25,762 nt of DNA from CAYLNM01 sp964385045. Its GTDB lineage: Bacteria; Planctomycetota; Phycisphaerae; Phycisphaerales; SM1A02. This document shows, in pieces, positions 6,850 to 16,533 of this stretch. The notes under the pieces were generated by a model, which was not told the DNA's origin, did no database searches, and worked only from the letters and a program-made list of their open reading frames with translations. Position 1 is the stretch's first letter. Every line of letters starts with the position of its first letter. The DNA is taken from positions 1-25,762 of the forward strand of contig CAYLNM010000047.1 of the NCBI GenBank assembly GCA_964385045.1, read 5' to 3'. The position numbers and the translations under genes are program-made.

Positions 6850-7986
6850 TCAGCCCGCGGCGCGGTCCGCCAGCGCCCGGCGATAGGTGGCGAGGACGCC
6901 GTCCACGAGCCGCTCGGCGGTGTGCCGGGCCTCGGCCCGGGCGCGGGCGGCGGCCAGCATCGCCCGCTCGGCCTCGGTCCCCCGGGCGGCGAGGGCGCGG
7001 TCGATCGCCTCCGCGAGGCCCGCCGCGTCGTCGACCGCGACGAGGTGGCCGACCGGCGGATCGTCGCCGTCGGGTCCGAGCAGCTCGGGAATCCAGCCGA
7101 TCCCGGTCGCGACCACCGGGGCGGCGCCGGCGAGCATGCCCTCGATCACCGCGGTGCCGCGGGCCTCGGTCCGCGCGGGGTGCACCAGGACGTCGGCCGC
7201 CTGCAGCAGGTCCGGCACGTCGGTGCGCCAGCCGAGCATGGTGGTCCGGTCGCGGATCCCGAGCTCGCTCGCGCGGATCTCGAGGGCGGTCCGCATCGGG
7301 CCGGCCCCCGCGATCGCGAGTCGGAGCCGCGGCCGGGCGGGGGCGAGGCTCGCCACCGCCGCGAGCAGGCAGTCGTGCCCGCCGGCGGTCTCCAGACCGC
7401 CGATCGAGACGACCAGCTCCTCGGCGTCCCCGACGCCGATCGAGGCCCGGCCGCGGGTCCGGTCGCCGGAGCGGGGGAAGCCGGGGGCGACGCCGTCGGG
7501 CACCACGTCGATGCGGTCGGCGTCGAGGCCGCCGGCGACGAGGGCGTCGCGCAGCCGGCGGGCCGGCACGAGCAGGCGATCGCACCGGTGGCCGTGCACC
7601 AGGCGCGCGAAGGCGGACGCGCTCCGGCAGCCGCCGATCCACGGGACGCGGGGGCGTCCGGCGGTGGCGACCGCGGCGGTGAGCACCGCGTCGGCGCCGT
7701 GCAGGTGCACGAGGTCGCAGGCGTCGGCCCCGAGGCTGCGCCGCAGCCGCCGAAGGTCGGACGGCCGGCGGCCGAGGCGGCGGACCTCGACCAGCGGCAG
7801 CCCCGCGTCGCGGGCGCGCTCGGCGAGCACCGAGCCGCGGCGTCCGACGAGCCGGCACGCGTGGCCGCGGGCGGCGAGGGCGTCGATGACCGTCCACGCC
7901 CGCCGCTCGGCGGCCTGCATCGCGGGCCGCACGGACACGTGCGTGATCCGGAGGACGTCGTCGCGGGGCGGGGGCGATCTATCCAT
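6850..7986 (-). CDS. Glycosyltransferase family 4 (GT-B fold)
   Basis: A predicted retaining glycosyltransferase of 378 residues that would transfer a sugar from a nucleotide donor during envelope glycan synthesis. The N-terminal Rossmann half contains the Gly-rich opening typical of the fold and LVHLHGADAVLTAA. The C-terminal half has the donor-binding E-x7-E motif, Glu274 and Glu282 in EARGTAVIEGMLAGAAPVV. Other family phrases include VPDGVAPGF and LLQAADVLVHPAR. No membrane span is seen; such enzymes are usually peripheral on the inner membrane face. It is the third gene of a minus-strand set and starts 90 nt after the preceding GT2 stop. A weak GAGGG lies upstream of the ATG. A later start at residue 11 (VLRITHVSVRP) cannot be excluded. 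The exact donor sugar is unknown. Confidence 0.88.
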   Translation of the reverse strand: MDRSPPPRDDVLRITHVSVRPAMQAAERRAWTVIDALAARGHACRLVGRRGSVLAERARDAGLPLVEVRRLGRRPSDLRRLRRSLGADACDLVHLHGADAVLTAAVATAGRPRVPWIGGCRSASAFARLVHGHRCDRLLVPARRLRDALVAGGLDADRIDVVPDGVAPGFPRSGDRTRGRASIGVGDAEELVVSIGGLETAGGHDCLLAAVASLAPARPRLRLAIAGAGPMRTALEIRASELGIRDRTTMLGWRTDVPDLLQAADVLVHPARTEARGTAVIEGMLAGAAPVVATGIGWIPELLGPDGDDPPVGHLVAVDDAAGLAEAIDRALAARGTEAERAMLAAARARAEARHTAERLVDGVLATYRRALADRAAG

Positions 7987-8076
7987 CGGCCCTCGCGGCG
8001 ATCGGTCGGTCGGCCGGCGCTGAGGCGGCGACCGGCGGGCGGCCGGCGGCCGGGCGGCGGACGGGGGCGGGGCCGC

Positions 8077-9009
8077 TCACGCGTGCGGTCCGGCGACGGG
8101 GCGGTCGGGGCGGTCGGGGCGTCCGGGGCGGTCGGCGCGGTCGGAGCCCGCGGGCGACGCGTCGGGGGCCGGCCGCTCGGCGGCCGCGGCGGCGGTCGGC
8201 GGCGCCGCCGGCGCCCCGGCGTCGCCGGACTCCTCCCGCCGGTGCGTGAGCTCCAGCAGCACGGCGTGCTTGGCCATCGCGGCGGCCGCGGCCACCGACG
8301 CCATCACGATCCCGCGCCATCCGTCGAGGATCCCGCGGCGCAGCACCGCCTGCTTGAGGAACGCCAGCGGCGGCGCGGTGGCCACCCGCCAGGCCGAGCC
8401 GCGTCGTCCGCGGGCGTGCAGGGCACGGGCCGAGGTCCGGCCGTGGGCGACCTGCCGGGCGAGGGCGTCGGCGACGGAGTCGAAGGCGTCGTGGCGCATG
8501 GTGCCCGGCAGTCGCCGCACGCGGCCCCGGTCGACCGCCATCGCGTCGTGCGGATCGATGCCGGTCCAGCGACCCGCGTCCCGGCGGACCAGCCGCAGCC
8601 GCCACTCGGGCTGGAACGCGTGCATGAGCGGCCGTCCGGCGAAGTGGAGCCGCCGGTTGCACGCGTAGCCGCCGACCGCGGGATCGTCGCGCTCCACCGC
8701 CGCGCGGACCGCCGCCGCGAGCTCGGCGTCCAGCGACTCGTCGGAGTCCAGGTGCAGCACCCACCGGCCGCGGGCCTGCTCGAGGGCGAGCTGCTTCTGC
8801 TTCACGTAGCCCAGCCACGGCTGGGCCACGATGCGGGCCCCGGCCGCCTCGAGGAGCGGGATGGTGCCGTCGGTCGAGCCCGAGTCGACCGCCACGATCT
8901 CGCCCGCGAGGCCGCGCACCGAGTCGAGGGTGCGTCCGATTGTCCGATCGTTGTCGCAGCAGACGATCGTCACCGAGAGCTCGGGCGCGGGTCCGGGCTC
9001 CACCGTCAT
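8077..9009 (-). CDS. Glycosyltransferase family 2, WaaE/KdtX-like
   Basis: A predicted inverting GT-A glycosyltransferase of 310 residues. It shows the nucleotide-binding phrase EIVAVDSGSTDGT near residues 37-49 and the metal-binding triad DSD at 88-90 in WVLHLDSDES. The pattern W-x-GY-x-x-QK-x-x-AL at 65-76 is characteristic of the lipopolysaccharide-core WaaE/KdtX group. A hydrophobic helix near residues 225-245 could hold it to the membrane. The last 40 residues are low-complexity, ending in repeats of DRPGRP encoded by a 9-bp GGGGCGGTC-type repeat. The ATG at 9009 overlaps the upstream ligase stop (ATGA at 9009-9006), which fixes the start and implies coupling. The frame is open far upstream, but that stretch lies over the ligase gene in another frame and shows no homology. 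Confidence 0.88.
   Translation of the reverse strand: MTVEPGPAPELSVTIVCCDNDRTIGRTLDSVRGLAGEIVAVDSGSTDGTIPLLEAAGARIVAQPWLGYVKQKQLALEQARGRWVLHLDSDESLDAELAAAVRAAVERDDPAVGGYACNRRLHFAGRPLMHAFQPEWRLRLVRRDAGRWTGIDPHDAMAVDRGRVRRLPGTMRHDAFDSVADALARQVAHGRTSARALHARGRRGSAWRVATAPPLAFLKQAVLRRGILDGWRGIVMASVAAAAAMAKHAVLLELTHRREESGDAGAPAAPPTAAAAAERPAPDASPAGSDRADRPGRPDRPDRPVAGPHA
8095..8150 (-). repeat. 9-bp GC repeat encoding a DRP tail
   Basis: Tandem variants of GGGGCGGTC (plus-strand view) encode the Asp-Arg-Pro-Gly repeats at the C-terminus of the GT2 protein. The repeat stays in frame. Confidence 0.5.
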
Positions 9010-10403
9010 GCCGGGTCCGGGCCGGGCCGGGCCGCCGGCTCGCGGTGCGGGGCGCCGGCCGTGCCGCCGAGGCCTCCGCGCCGGTCCACGCGGGCGGTGG
9101 CCGGCTGCGTCCGCCGGGCGGGCCCCGCGGCCGGGATCGAGAGCACGAGGGCGAGCTGGATGAGGCCGTTCATCGATCCCGAGTGGTGGGCGGTGTCGAA
9201 GCACCCTGCCACCACGAGCAGCACGAGGACGGCCGAGGTGCCGGCCGCCAGAGGGTCCGTCGCGGCCCGGCGGGCGTTGCGGAGCGTCGCCGCGGTGAAC
9301 AGGGCGAGCACCATGATCAGCACCGGCACCCCGGTCTCGACCGCCGAGGTCAGCCAGACCGAGTGGGCGTTGGGGATCATGCTCCAGTCGAACTCGGGGC
9401 TCTTGCGGACCGCCTCGACGCCGAACGACCCGGCGCCGTGCCCGACGAGCGGATGCTCGGCCGCGAGCGAGGCGGCGACGCGGTAGCTCTCGAGGCGGAA
9501 CCCGACGTCGGTGTCGAAGCGCCCGTCGCCGGCCGCGGCCAGGTCGGCCCGCGCCTGCTCGACGCGGTGCTGCACGAACCCGCCCACCACCGGCCAGGCG
9601 GCGAGGCCGGCCACGAGCAGCATCGCCGCCCCGACCAGCACGCGGGGGCGGCTCCGGGGGATCCGCACCAGGCAGACGGCGGCGAGCCAGGCGCCGGCGA
9701 CGGCCAGCGCGATCCACGGGCCGCGGCTGCCGGTCAGGACGACGCCCACCGCGGTCGCGGTCCCCGCGATCAGCAGGGCGACGAGCCAGCCGGGCCGCCG
9801 GGCGGGCGTGGTGGCGACGCCGGCCCAGCACCAGAGGCTGGCCGCGGCGAGCATGGTCGCCGTCTGGATCGGGTGCAGGGTTCCGTAGAGGCGGCCGTTC
9901 ATCCCCGGGGACAGGCCGAGCACCTCGGCCGCCTGCAGGCCCTGCACCACGACCTGCACGAGGCACCCCGCGACGAACGCGGCGACGAGCGGCCGCGGCC
10001 GGTCGAGCAGGGGCCACAGGGCGAGCGAGACGATCACCGGCCGGAACGCCCGCAGGTGCTCGGCCCCCATCGCCGGGTCCGAGCTCCAGAGCAGGGACAG
10101 GGCGAGCGCCGCGATCCAGGCCGCCATGCCGAGGACGATCCAGTCCCGAAGGAGGATCGCGTAGCACGGGGCGGTGTGCCGGAGCCGCAGGAGGGCGACG
10201 ACGATCAGGGGGATCGCGCCGAAGTCCTTGCCCGCGGTGGTGGAGGCGAGGAGCACGAGGTAGAGGGCCGCGGCCCCGAGGTGGAGCGCGTGACCGCGGG
10301 AGTCGGCCCGGCGGGCGTCCGCGAACGGCGAGGTCGCCGGCTCGCCGGCGGGCCACGGCCCGGCTCCCCGTGCGATCGTGGCCTCGGGGGAGCTGCCGTC
10401 CAC
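9006..10403 (-). CDS. O-antigen ligase / polymerase-like membrane protein (Wzy_C type)
   Basis: A polytopic inner-membrane protein of 465 residues with about 10-11 hydrophobic segments. The Wzy_C/O-antigen-ligase signature is present: VLTGSRGPW in the middle, a large periplasmic loop, then LVGHGAGSFG and IPNAHSVWLTSAVETG, where the His of NAHS fits the conserved catalytic-type His of WaaL-like enzymes. It would transfer or polymerise lipid-linked glycan on the periplasmic side. Whether it is a ligase, a polymerase or a protein glycosyl-transferase cannot be told from sequence. The GTG at 10403 is preferred because AGGAG lies 9 nt upstream; an in-frame GTG at 10457 lacks a ribosome site. The last 35 residues are Arg/Pro-rich. 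It is the first gene of a three-gene minus-strand operon and overlaps the next gene by 4 nt. Confidence 0.8.
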   Translation of the reverse strand: MDGSSPEATIARGAGPWPAGEPATSPFADARRADSRGHALHLGAAALYLVLLASTTAGKDFGAIPLIVVALLRLRHTAPCYAILLRDWIVLGMAAWIAALALSLLWSSDPAMGAEHLRAFRPVIVSLALWPLLDRPRPLVAAFVAGCLVQVVVQGLQAAEVLGLSPGMNGRLYGTLHPIQTATMLAAASLWCWAGVATTPARRPGWLVALLIAGTATAVGVVLTGSRGPWIALAVAGAWLAAVCLVRIPRSRPRVLVGAAMLLVAGLAAWPVVGGFVQHRVEQARADLAAAGDGRFDTDVGFRLESYRVAASLAAEHPLVGHGAGSFGVEAVRKSPEFDWSMIPNAHSVWLTSAVETGVPVLIMVLALFTAATLRNARRAATDPLAAGTSAVLVLLVVAGCFDTAHHSGSMNGLIQLALVLSIPAAGPARRTQPATARVDRRGGLGGTAGAPHREPAARPGPDPA

Positions 10404-10492
10404 GTCGATCGTCTCCTGTCCGTGTCGCCTCGTGGTGGTCCGCGCCGAGGGCCGCACGGGCGGGAGCCGGACGCCGCGCGAGCCGTGCCGCC

Positions 10493-10498
10493 GAGTAT
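10493..10498 (-). promoter_or_regulatory. Candidate -10 box for the glycan operon
   Basis: Minus-strand TATACT matches five of six positions of TATAAT, rare in this GC-rich window. It would give a leader of roughly 80 nt ahead of the ligase GTG. No -35 match is seen at the expected spacing. Confidence 0.3.
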
Positions 10499-10577
10499 AC
10501 CGGGGCCATCATCGCCGCCACGGCCGCCGGGATGCCCGGCGGCCGCGGTGGTTCCCGTTTCCGTGCGATTTTCGCGA

Positions 10578-10589
10578 CAAGAAGTCTTG
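10578..10589. promoter_or_regulatory. Operator-like inverted repeat overlapping a -35 box
   Basis: CAAGA-AG-TCTTG is a perfect 5-bp inverted repeat with a 2-nt spacer. Its right arm overlaps the TTGAAC -35 candidate at 10587-10592. A second hairpin, GCGA-TTT-TCGC, lies just upstream at 10565-10575. The placement would suit a repressor site, but no regulator is known. Confidence 0.3.
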
Positions 10590-10615
10590 AACCCGTGGCG
10601 GTTCGCCGCGATCAT
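10587..10615 (+). promoter_or_regulatory. Candidate sigma70-type promoter for the haloperoxidase gene
   Basis: TTGAAC at 10587-10592 (4/6 to consensus), a 17-nt spacer, then GATCAT at 10610-10615 (4/6). It is the only candidate in the window with both boxes at ideal spacing. It predicts a leader of about 110 nt. Confidence 0.35.
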
Positions 10616-10731
10616 CAGCGCATCGCACCGGGGCCGCGGCGGGGAGGCCGTGGCCGGGTGCACGGTCGTGGGGGCTCCGTCCCGGGTGGACGGGCCGACA
10701 ACACGGAAACGAGTGCTGCGAGGAGAAGCCG

Positions 10732-13092
10732 ATGCGCACCTACAGCCACGCGAGGACGATCGCCACCGCGATCGTCGGCGCGGTGACCCTGTCCACCGCC
10801 ACCTTCGCCACCGATCTCGATGCCACGTCGTCGTCGTCGCCGCGCGACCGGGCCGCCGCCCGTGCCACCGCGCCGACGACCGCGCCGCCGGTGGCGCTCA
10901 CCGAGCGCGCGACCCCGCGGGCCGTGACGCCCGACGCCCGCCGCCCGGCCCCCGAGGCCGCAGGGGCCCGGACGCCGGTCGCCCCCGTCGCGGCCCCGCC
11001 GGCCCGCCCGCTCCCGGTGGCCGAGCGCTTCGTCGGACCCGAGCCGCCGCGCCGGCCGCTCCGCGAGGGCTTCGCGATGGCGGCCTCGAGCGAGCACTCC
11101 GTGGCCCGCCGCTGGAACGACGTCCTGCTCGACGCGATCCGCAACGACTTCGCGCGGCCGACGGTGCACGCGCGGAACCTCTACCACCTCTCGGCCGCGA
11201 TGTGGGACGCCTGGGCCGCGTACGACCCGGAGGCCGACGGCGTCTTCTTCACCGAGAAGCACGAGGCGGAGGACGTCGCGGCCGCCCGCGAGGCGGCGAT
11301 CAGCCACGCGATGAACACGCTGATCCGCCACCGCTTCGCCATCTCGCCCGGCGTGGACCTCACCACCGCCGCCTGCGAGGCCCTGATGCTGGAGCTGGGC
11401 TACGACCCGGACTACGACGGGACCGACGGCGACGACCCGGCCTCGATCGGCAACCGGATCGGGCAGGCGATCGTCGACTTCGGCCTGGGCGACGGCTCCA
11501 ACGAGCAGAACGACTACGCCAACACCTACTACGAGCCGGTGAACCCGCCGCTGTTCCCCGACCTGCCCGGCAACCCCGACATCGTCGACCCGGACCGGTG
11601 GCAGCCGCTGGCCCTCGAGTTCTTCATCGACCAGTCGGGCAACCCGATCCCGCTCGGCTACCCCGACTTCCTCAGCCCCGAGTGGGGCGATCTCGTGCCG
11701 TTCGCGCTGGATCCCGCCGAGGCGACGGTCCGCGAGCGCGACGGTCACGAGTGGACCATCTGGCACGACCCCGGCCCGCCGCCCTACCTGAACGGCGAGG
11801 AGGACTTCTACTACCGGTGGGGCTTCACGATGGTGTCGGTGTGGTCCGCCCACCTCGATCCCGCCCTCGGCACGATGGTCGACATCTCGCCCGGCAACTT
11901 CGGCAACGCGCCGTACGCCGACCCGTCCCAGTGGGAGGAGTACTACGACTTCTTCGAGGGCGGCGACTGGGGCACCGGCTATCCGGTCAACCCGGCCACC
12001 GGGGAGCCGTACGAGCCGCAGATCGTGCCGCTCGGCGACTACGCCCGCATCCTCGCGGAGTTCTGGGCCGACGGTCCGGACTCCGAGACCCCGCCCGGCC
12101 ACTGGTTCACGATCCTCAACTACGTCTCCGACCACCCCCTCTTCGAGAAGCGGCTCGGGGGCGAGGGACCGATCCTCGACGACCTGGAGTGGGACGTGAA
12201 GGCGTACCTCGCGATGGGCGGCACCATGCACGACATCGCGATGGCGGCCTGGAGCGTCAAGGGCTACTACGACTACATCCGGCCGATCTCGGCCCTGCGG
12301 TACATGGCCGACATGGGGCAGTCGACCGACCCCGACGGCCCGTCGTACCACCCCGACGGCATCCCGCTGATCGAGGGCTACATCGAGCTCGTGACCGAGG
12401 AGACGATCCAGCCGGGCGAGCGGCACGAGCACCTCGCCGGCCCGCAGAACGAGAACGTCGGCAAGATCGCGCTCTGGACCTGGCGCGGCCCGGACTACAT
12501 CGCCGATCCGGCCACCGACGTGGCGGGCGTGGGGTGGATCCTGGCCGAGCACTGGTGGCCGTACCAGCGGCCGAGCTTCGTGACCCCGCCGTTCGCGGGC
12601 TACGTCTCGGGCCACTCGACCTACAGCCGGGCCGCGGCACGGGTGATGGAGTTCCTCACCGGCAGCGAGTACTTCCCCGGCGGCCTCGGCGAGTTCGTCG
12701 CCCCGCAGAACGAGTTCCTCGTCTTCGAGGACGGACCGAGCGTGGACGTGGTCCTGCAGTGGGCCCGCTACATGGACGCGTCGGACCAGTGCAGCCTCTC
12801 CCGCATCTGGGGCGGCATCCATCCGCCGGCGGACGACCTGCCCGGCCGCATGATGGGCGAGGAGATCGCGCCGGTGAGCTTCACGCATGCCCGGCGGCAC
12901 TTCGCCGGCCTCGTCACCTGCCCCGGCGATCTCGACGCCTCGGGCGGCACGGACTTCGACGACCTGCTCCTGATGCTCACCGCCTGGGGCGCCTGCGGCC
13001 CCGAGTGCCGGGCCGACCTCGACTTCGACGGCATGGTGGGCCCCGAGGACCTCACCATCCTGATGGGCGACTTCGGCTCCGACTGCGGCTGA
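10732..13092 (+). CDS. Secreted vanadium-dependent haloperoxidase homologue with dockerin-like tail
   Basis: An exported 786-residue protein of the vanadium haloperoxidase / PAP2-like superfamily, expected to bind vanadate and oxidise halides with peroxide, or else to be a related phosphatase. Residues 1-26 form a signal peptide ending near TATFA. Residues 27-115 are a Pro/Ala/Arg-rich linker. The vanadate site is complete: Lys510 and Arg517 in KGYYDYIRP, Ser626-Gly627-His628 in YVSGHSTYS, Arg691 and the axial-ligand-type His697 in SRIWGGIHPPAD, plus Asp701. Arg-to-His spacing of six and Lys-to-Arg spacing of seven match vanadium chloroperoxidase. The last 57 residues hold two EF-hand-like loops (DLDASGGTDFDDLL, DLDFDGMVGPEDL) among four Cys, a dockerin-like tail. 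AGGAG lies 6 nt before the ATG. It stands alone between a divergent operon and speA. Confidence 0.9.
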   Translation: MRTYSHARTIATAIVGAVTLSTATFATDLDATSSSSPRDRAAARATAPTTAPPVALTERATPRAVTPDARRPAPEAAGARTPVAPVAAPPARPLPVAERFVGPEPPRRPLREGFAMAASSEHSVARRWNDVLLDAIRNDFARPTVHARNLYHLSAAMWDAWAAYDPEADGVFFTEKHEAEDVAAAREAAISHAMNTLIRHRFAISPGVDLTTAACEALMLELGYDPDYDGTDGDDPASIGNRIGQAIVDFGLGDGSNEQNDYANTYYEPVNPPLFPDLPGNPDIVDPDRWQPLALEFFIDQSGNPIPLGYPDFLSPEWGDLVPFALDPAEATVRERDGHEWTIWHDPGPPPYLNGEEDFYYRWGFTMVSVWSAHLDPALGTMVDISPGNFGNAPYADPSQWEEYYDFFEGGDWGTGYPVNPATGEPYEPQIVPLGDYARILAEFWADGPDSETPPGHWFTILNYVSDHPLFEKRLGGEGPILDDLEWDVKAYLAMGGTMHDIAMAAWSVKGYYDYIRPISALRYMADMGQSTDPDGPSYHPDGIPLIEGYIELVTEETIQPGERHEHLAGPQNENVGKIALWTWRGPDYIADPATDVAGVGWILAEHWWPYQRPSFVTPPFAGYVSGHSTYSRAAARVMEFLTGSEYFPGGLGEFVAPQNEFLVFEDGPSVDVVLQWARYMDASDQCSLSRIWGGIHPPADDLPGRMMGEEIAPVSFTHARRHFAGLVTCPGDLDASGGTDFDDLLLMLTAWGACGPECRADLDFDGMVGPEDLTILMGDFGSDCG

Positions 13093-13105
13093 GCCGCCGA
13101 CCCGC

Positions 13106-13123
13106 GGCGGGACGCGTCCCGCC
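13106..13123 (+). terminator. Perfect 18-nt palindrome after the haloperoxidase gene
   Basis: GGCGGGACGCGTCCCGCC is a perfect palindrome that can fold as a 7-bp stem with a CGCG loop, starting 14 nt past the stop codon. It stands upstream of the larger hairpin at 13138-13175. Confidence 0.4.
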
Positions 13124-13137
13124 CCCGTGACCCCTGC

Positions 13138-13175
13138 CCGCCGCCGGGCGCGGAGCCTTCCGCGCCCGGCGGCGG
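13138..13175 (+). terminator. Strong 17-bp hairpin, likely terminator
   Basis: Arms at 13138-13154 and 13159-13175 are perfectly complementary over 17 bp with a GCCT loop. This is the strongest hairpin in the window, 46 nt downstream of the haloperoxidase stop. No U-tract follows, as is common in high-GC genomes. It would insulate speA from upstream transcription. Confidence 0.55.
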
Positions 13176-13260
13176 CTCGTTGCGGGAGGCGGCGGACGCG
13201 ACGCCCACGCCGGGCGCCCGGTCCGGCGCGGCGCCGCGTGCGTCGGCCCGGCGAGCGACC

Positions 13261-13266
13261 TACGCT
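13261..13266 (+). promoter_or_regulatory. Candidate -10 box, leaderless spacing, for speA
   Basis: TACGCT, then seven bases, then the speA GTG at 13274. No Shine-Dalgarno precedes this GTG. The geometry is the same as for the sulfotransferase gene and predicts transcription starting at or next to the start codon. Confidence 0.4.
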
Positions 13267-13273
13267 CCGCACC

Positions 13274-15267
<1,994 letters not shown>

Positions 15268-15271
<4 letters not shown>

Positions 15272-16200
15272 GCGGGGCGGCCGGCGGCGGCCGCGCGTGG
15301 TCCGCGGACGATCCCGTCGTCCGGGACGGCGACCCCGGCGCGACGTTCTGCTTCGACCTGCCGCCGGAGCGGCGGGACCCCGCCACGGCGCGGGCGTCGG
15401 TGCTGCCGGTGCCGTACGACCGCACCAGCACGTACGTGAAGGGAGCGGACCGCGGGCCGGCGGCCATCCTCGCGGCCTCGCGGCAGGTGGAGCTGCTCGA
15501 CGTCGAGTCGGGCCGCGAGCCGACCCGGCGGGGCGTCCTGACGCTGCGGCCGGTGGTGGTCGACGAGGGTCCGGAGCGGCTGGCCGGACTCGTGCGGGCC
15601 GCGGTGGGACGGGAGCTGGACGCGGAGCGCCTGCCGATCGTCCTCGGCGGCGAGCACTCGGTCTCGATCGGGGCGATCGAGGCGGCGGCCGAGCGGTTCC
15701 CCGGTCTCGGCATCCTGCAGGTCGACGCCCACGCCGACACCCGCGAGTCGTACGAGGGCTCGACGCACAATCACGCCTGCGTGATGGCGCGGGCCCGCGA
15801 GCACGGCCCGATCGTGCAGGTCGGGATCCGCAGCCTCGACGCGAGCGAGCTGGAGGGGCTCGACCTGGACCGCGTCTTCTTCGCCCACGACATCGTGGCC
15901 GCCCGGGGCACGCCGCGGGCCCGCGACTGGATGGACGCGGCGGTGGCGCGGCTGCCCGAGCACGTCTACCTGACGATCGACCTCGACGGACTCGACCCGT
16001 CGATCGTGCCCTGCACCGGAACGCCGGAGCCGGGCGGACTCACCTGGGACGAGGTGACGGGGCTGGTGCAGCGGCTGGCCGCGAACCGGCGGGTCGTGGC
16101 GGCCGACGTGGTCGAGCTGTGTCCGATGCCGCCGATGCACGCGAGCGAGTTCATCGCCGCGCGGCTGGTGCACCGGCTGCTGGCGATGCTCCTGGACTGA
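15268..16200 (+). CDS. speB: Agmatinase-type ureohydrolase SpeB
   Basis: A binuclear-manganese ureohydrolase of the arginase/agmatinase family, 310 residues. All metal ligands are visible: His130 in GGEHS, Asp153, His155 and Asp157 in DAHAD, and Asp238 and Asp240 in IDLDGLD. The DPSIVPCTGTPEPGG segment following these is the agmatinase-type substrate loop. Coupling to speA by a four-base GTGA overlap strongly favours agmatine as substrate, giving putrescine and urea; guanidinobutyrase or another ureohydrolase is the alternative. The N-terminal 25 residues are a Gly/Ala/Asp-rich extension. The gene ends just before a minisatellite and is convergent with the DHS-like gene. Confidence 0.92.
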
Positions 16201-16255
16201 GCGGCGGGACGACCGATCGCCGGCGGGGTCGGCCGGCCGCCGCGGCGGCGGGGCG

Positions 16256-16530
16256 GCGTGGCGGCGTGACGATGGCGGCGTGTCGGCGCGATGGCGGCGT
16301 CATGGCGGCGTGGCCGCGTGATGTCGGCGTGATCACGGCGTGTCGGCGCGATGGCGGCGTGGCCGCGTGATGGCGGCGTGGCCGCGTGATGGCGGCGTGG
16401 CCGCGTGATGTCGGCGTGATCACGGCGTGGCGGCGTGATGGTGGCGGGCCGCGTGATGTCGGCGTGGCCGCGTGATGGCGGCGTGATGGCGGCGGGGCGG
16501 TGGCGACGTGACGATGGCGGCGTGGCGGCG
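16256..16530. repeat. 19-bp-period GC minisatellite between speB and the DHS-like gene
   Basis: Degenerate tandem repeats built from GCGTGATG(G/T)CG and GCGTGGCC blocks fill almost the whole 354-base gap. The clean core repeats exactly every 19 bp, with unit starts (ATG) at 16351, 16370, 16389 and 16408. A 41-bp block at 16302-16342 recurs without change at 16389-16429, 87 bp later. Each copy of that block contains the perfect palindrome CGTGATCACG (16328-16337 and 16415-16424). Open frames exist across it on both strands but encode only low-complexity peptide. There are no unique spacers, so it is not a CRISPR array. Confidence 0.85.
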
Positions 16531-16533
16531 CGA

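Larger units (their letters stand above)
10404..10731. other. Divergent intergenic region, ligase operon / haloperoxidase
   Basis: A 328-base spacer with no credible gene. It contains a minus-strand TATACT box (10498-10493), about 90 nt before the ligase start. Towards the haloperoxidase it has a comparatively AT-richer island (10557-10592) with two small inverted repeats and a promoter candidate. The rest is plain GC-rich sequence. Confidence 0.5.

Noticed and set aside
10404..10457. Upstream GTG start for the ligase-like gene
   Set aside because: It has no ribosome site, whereas the GTG at 10403 has AGGAG at 9 nt. The extra 18 residues are Arg/Thr-rich with no family match.
8940..13130. 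A 1396-codon plus-strand frame
   Set aside because: It runs antisense to the ligase gene and then out of frame through the haloperoxidase gene; both have clear family motifs in their own frames.
16256..16530. CRISPR array
   Set aside because: The repeat units are directly adjacent and degenerate, with no unique spacers of constant length and no cas gene nearby.
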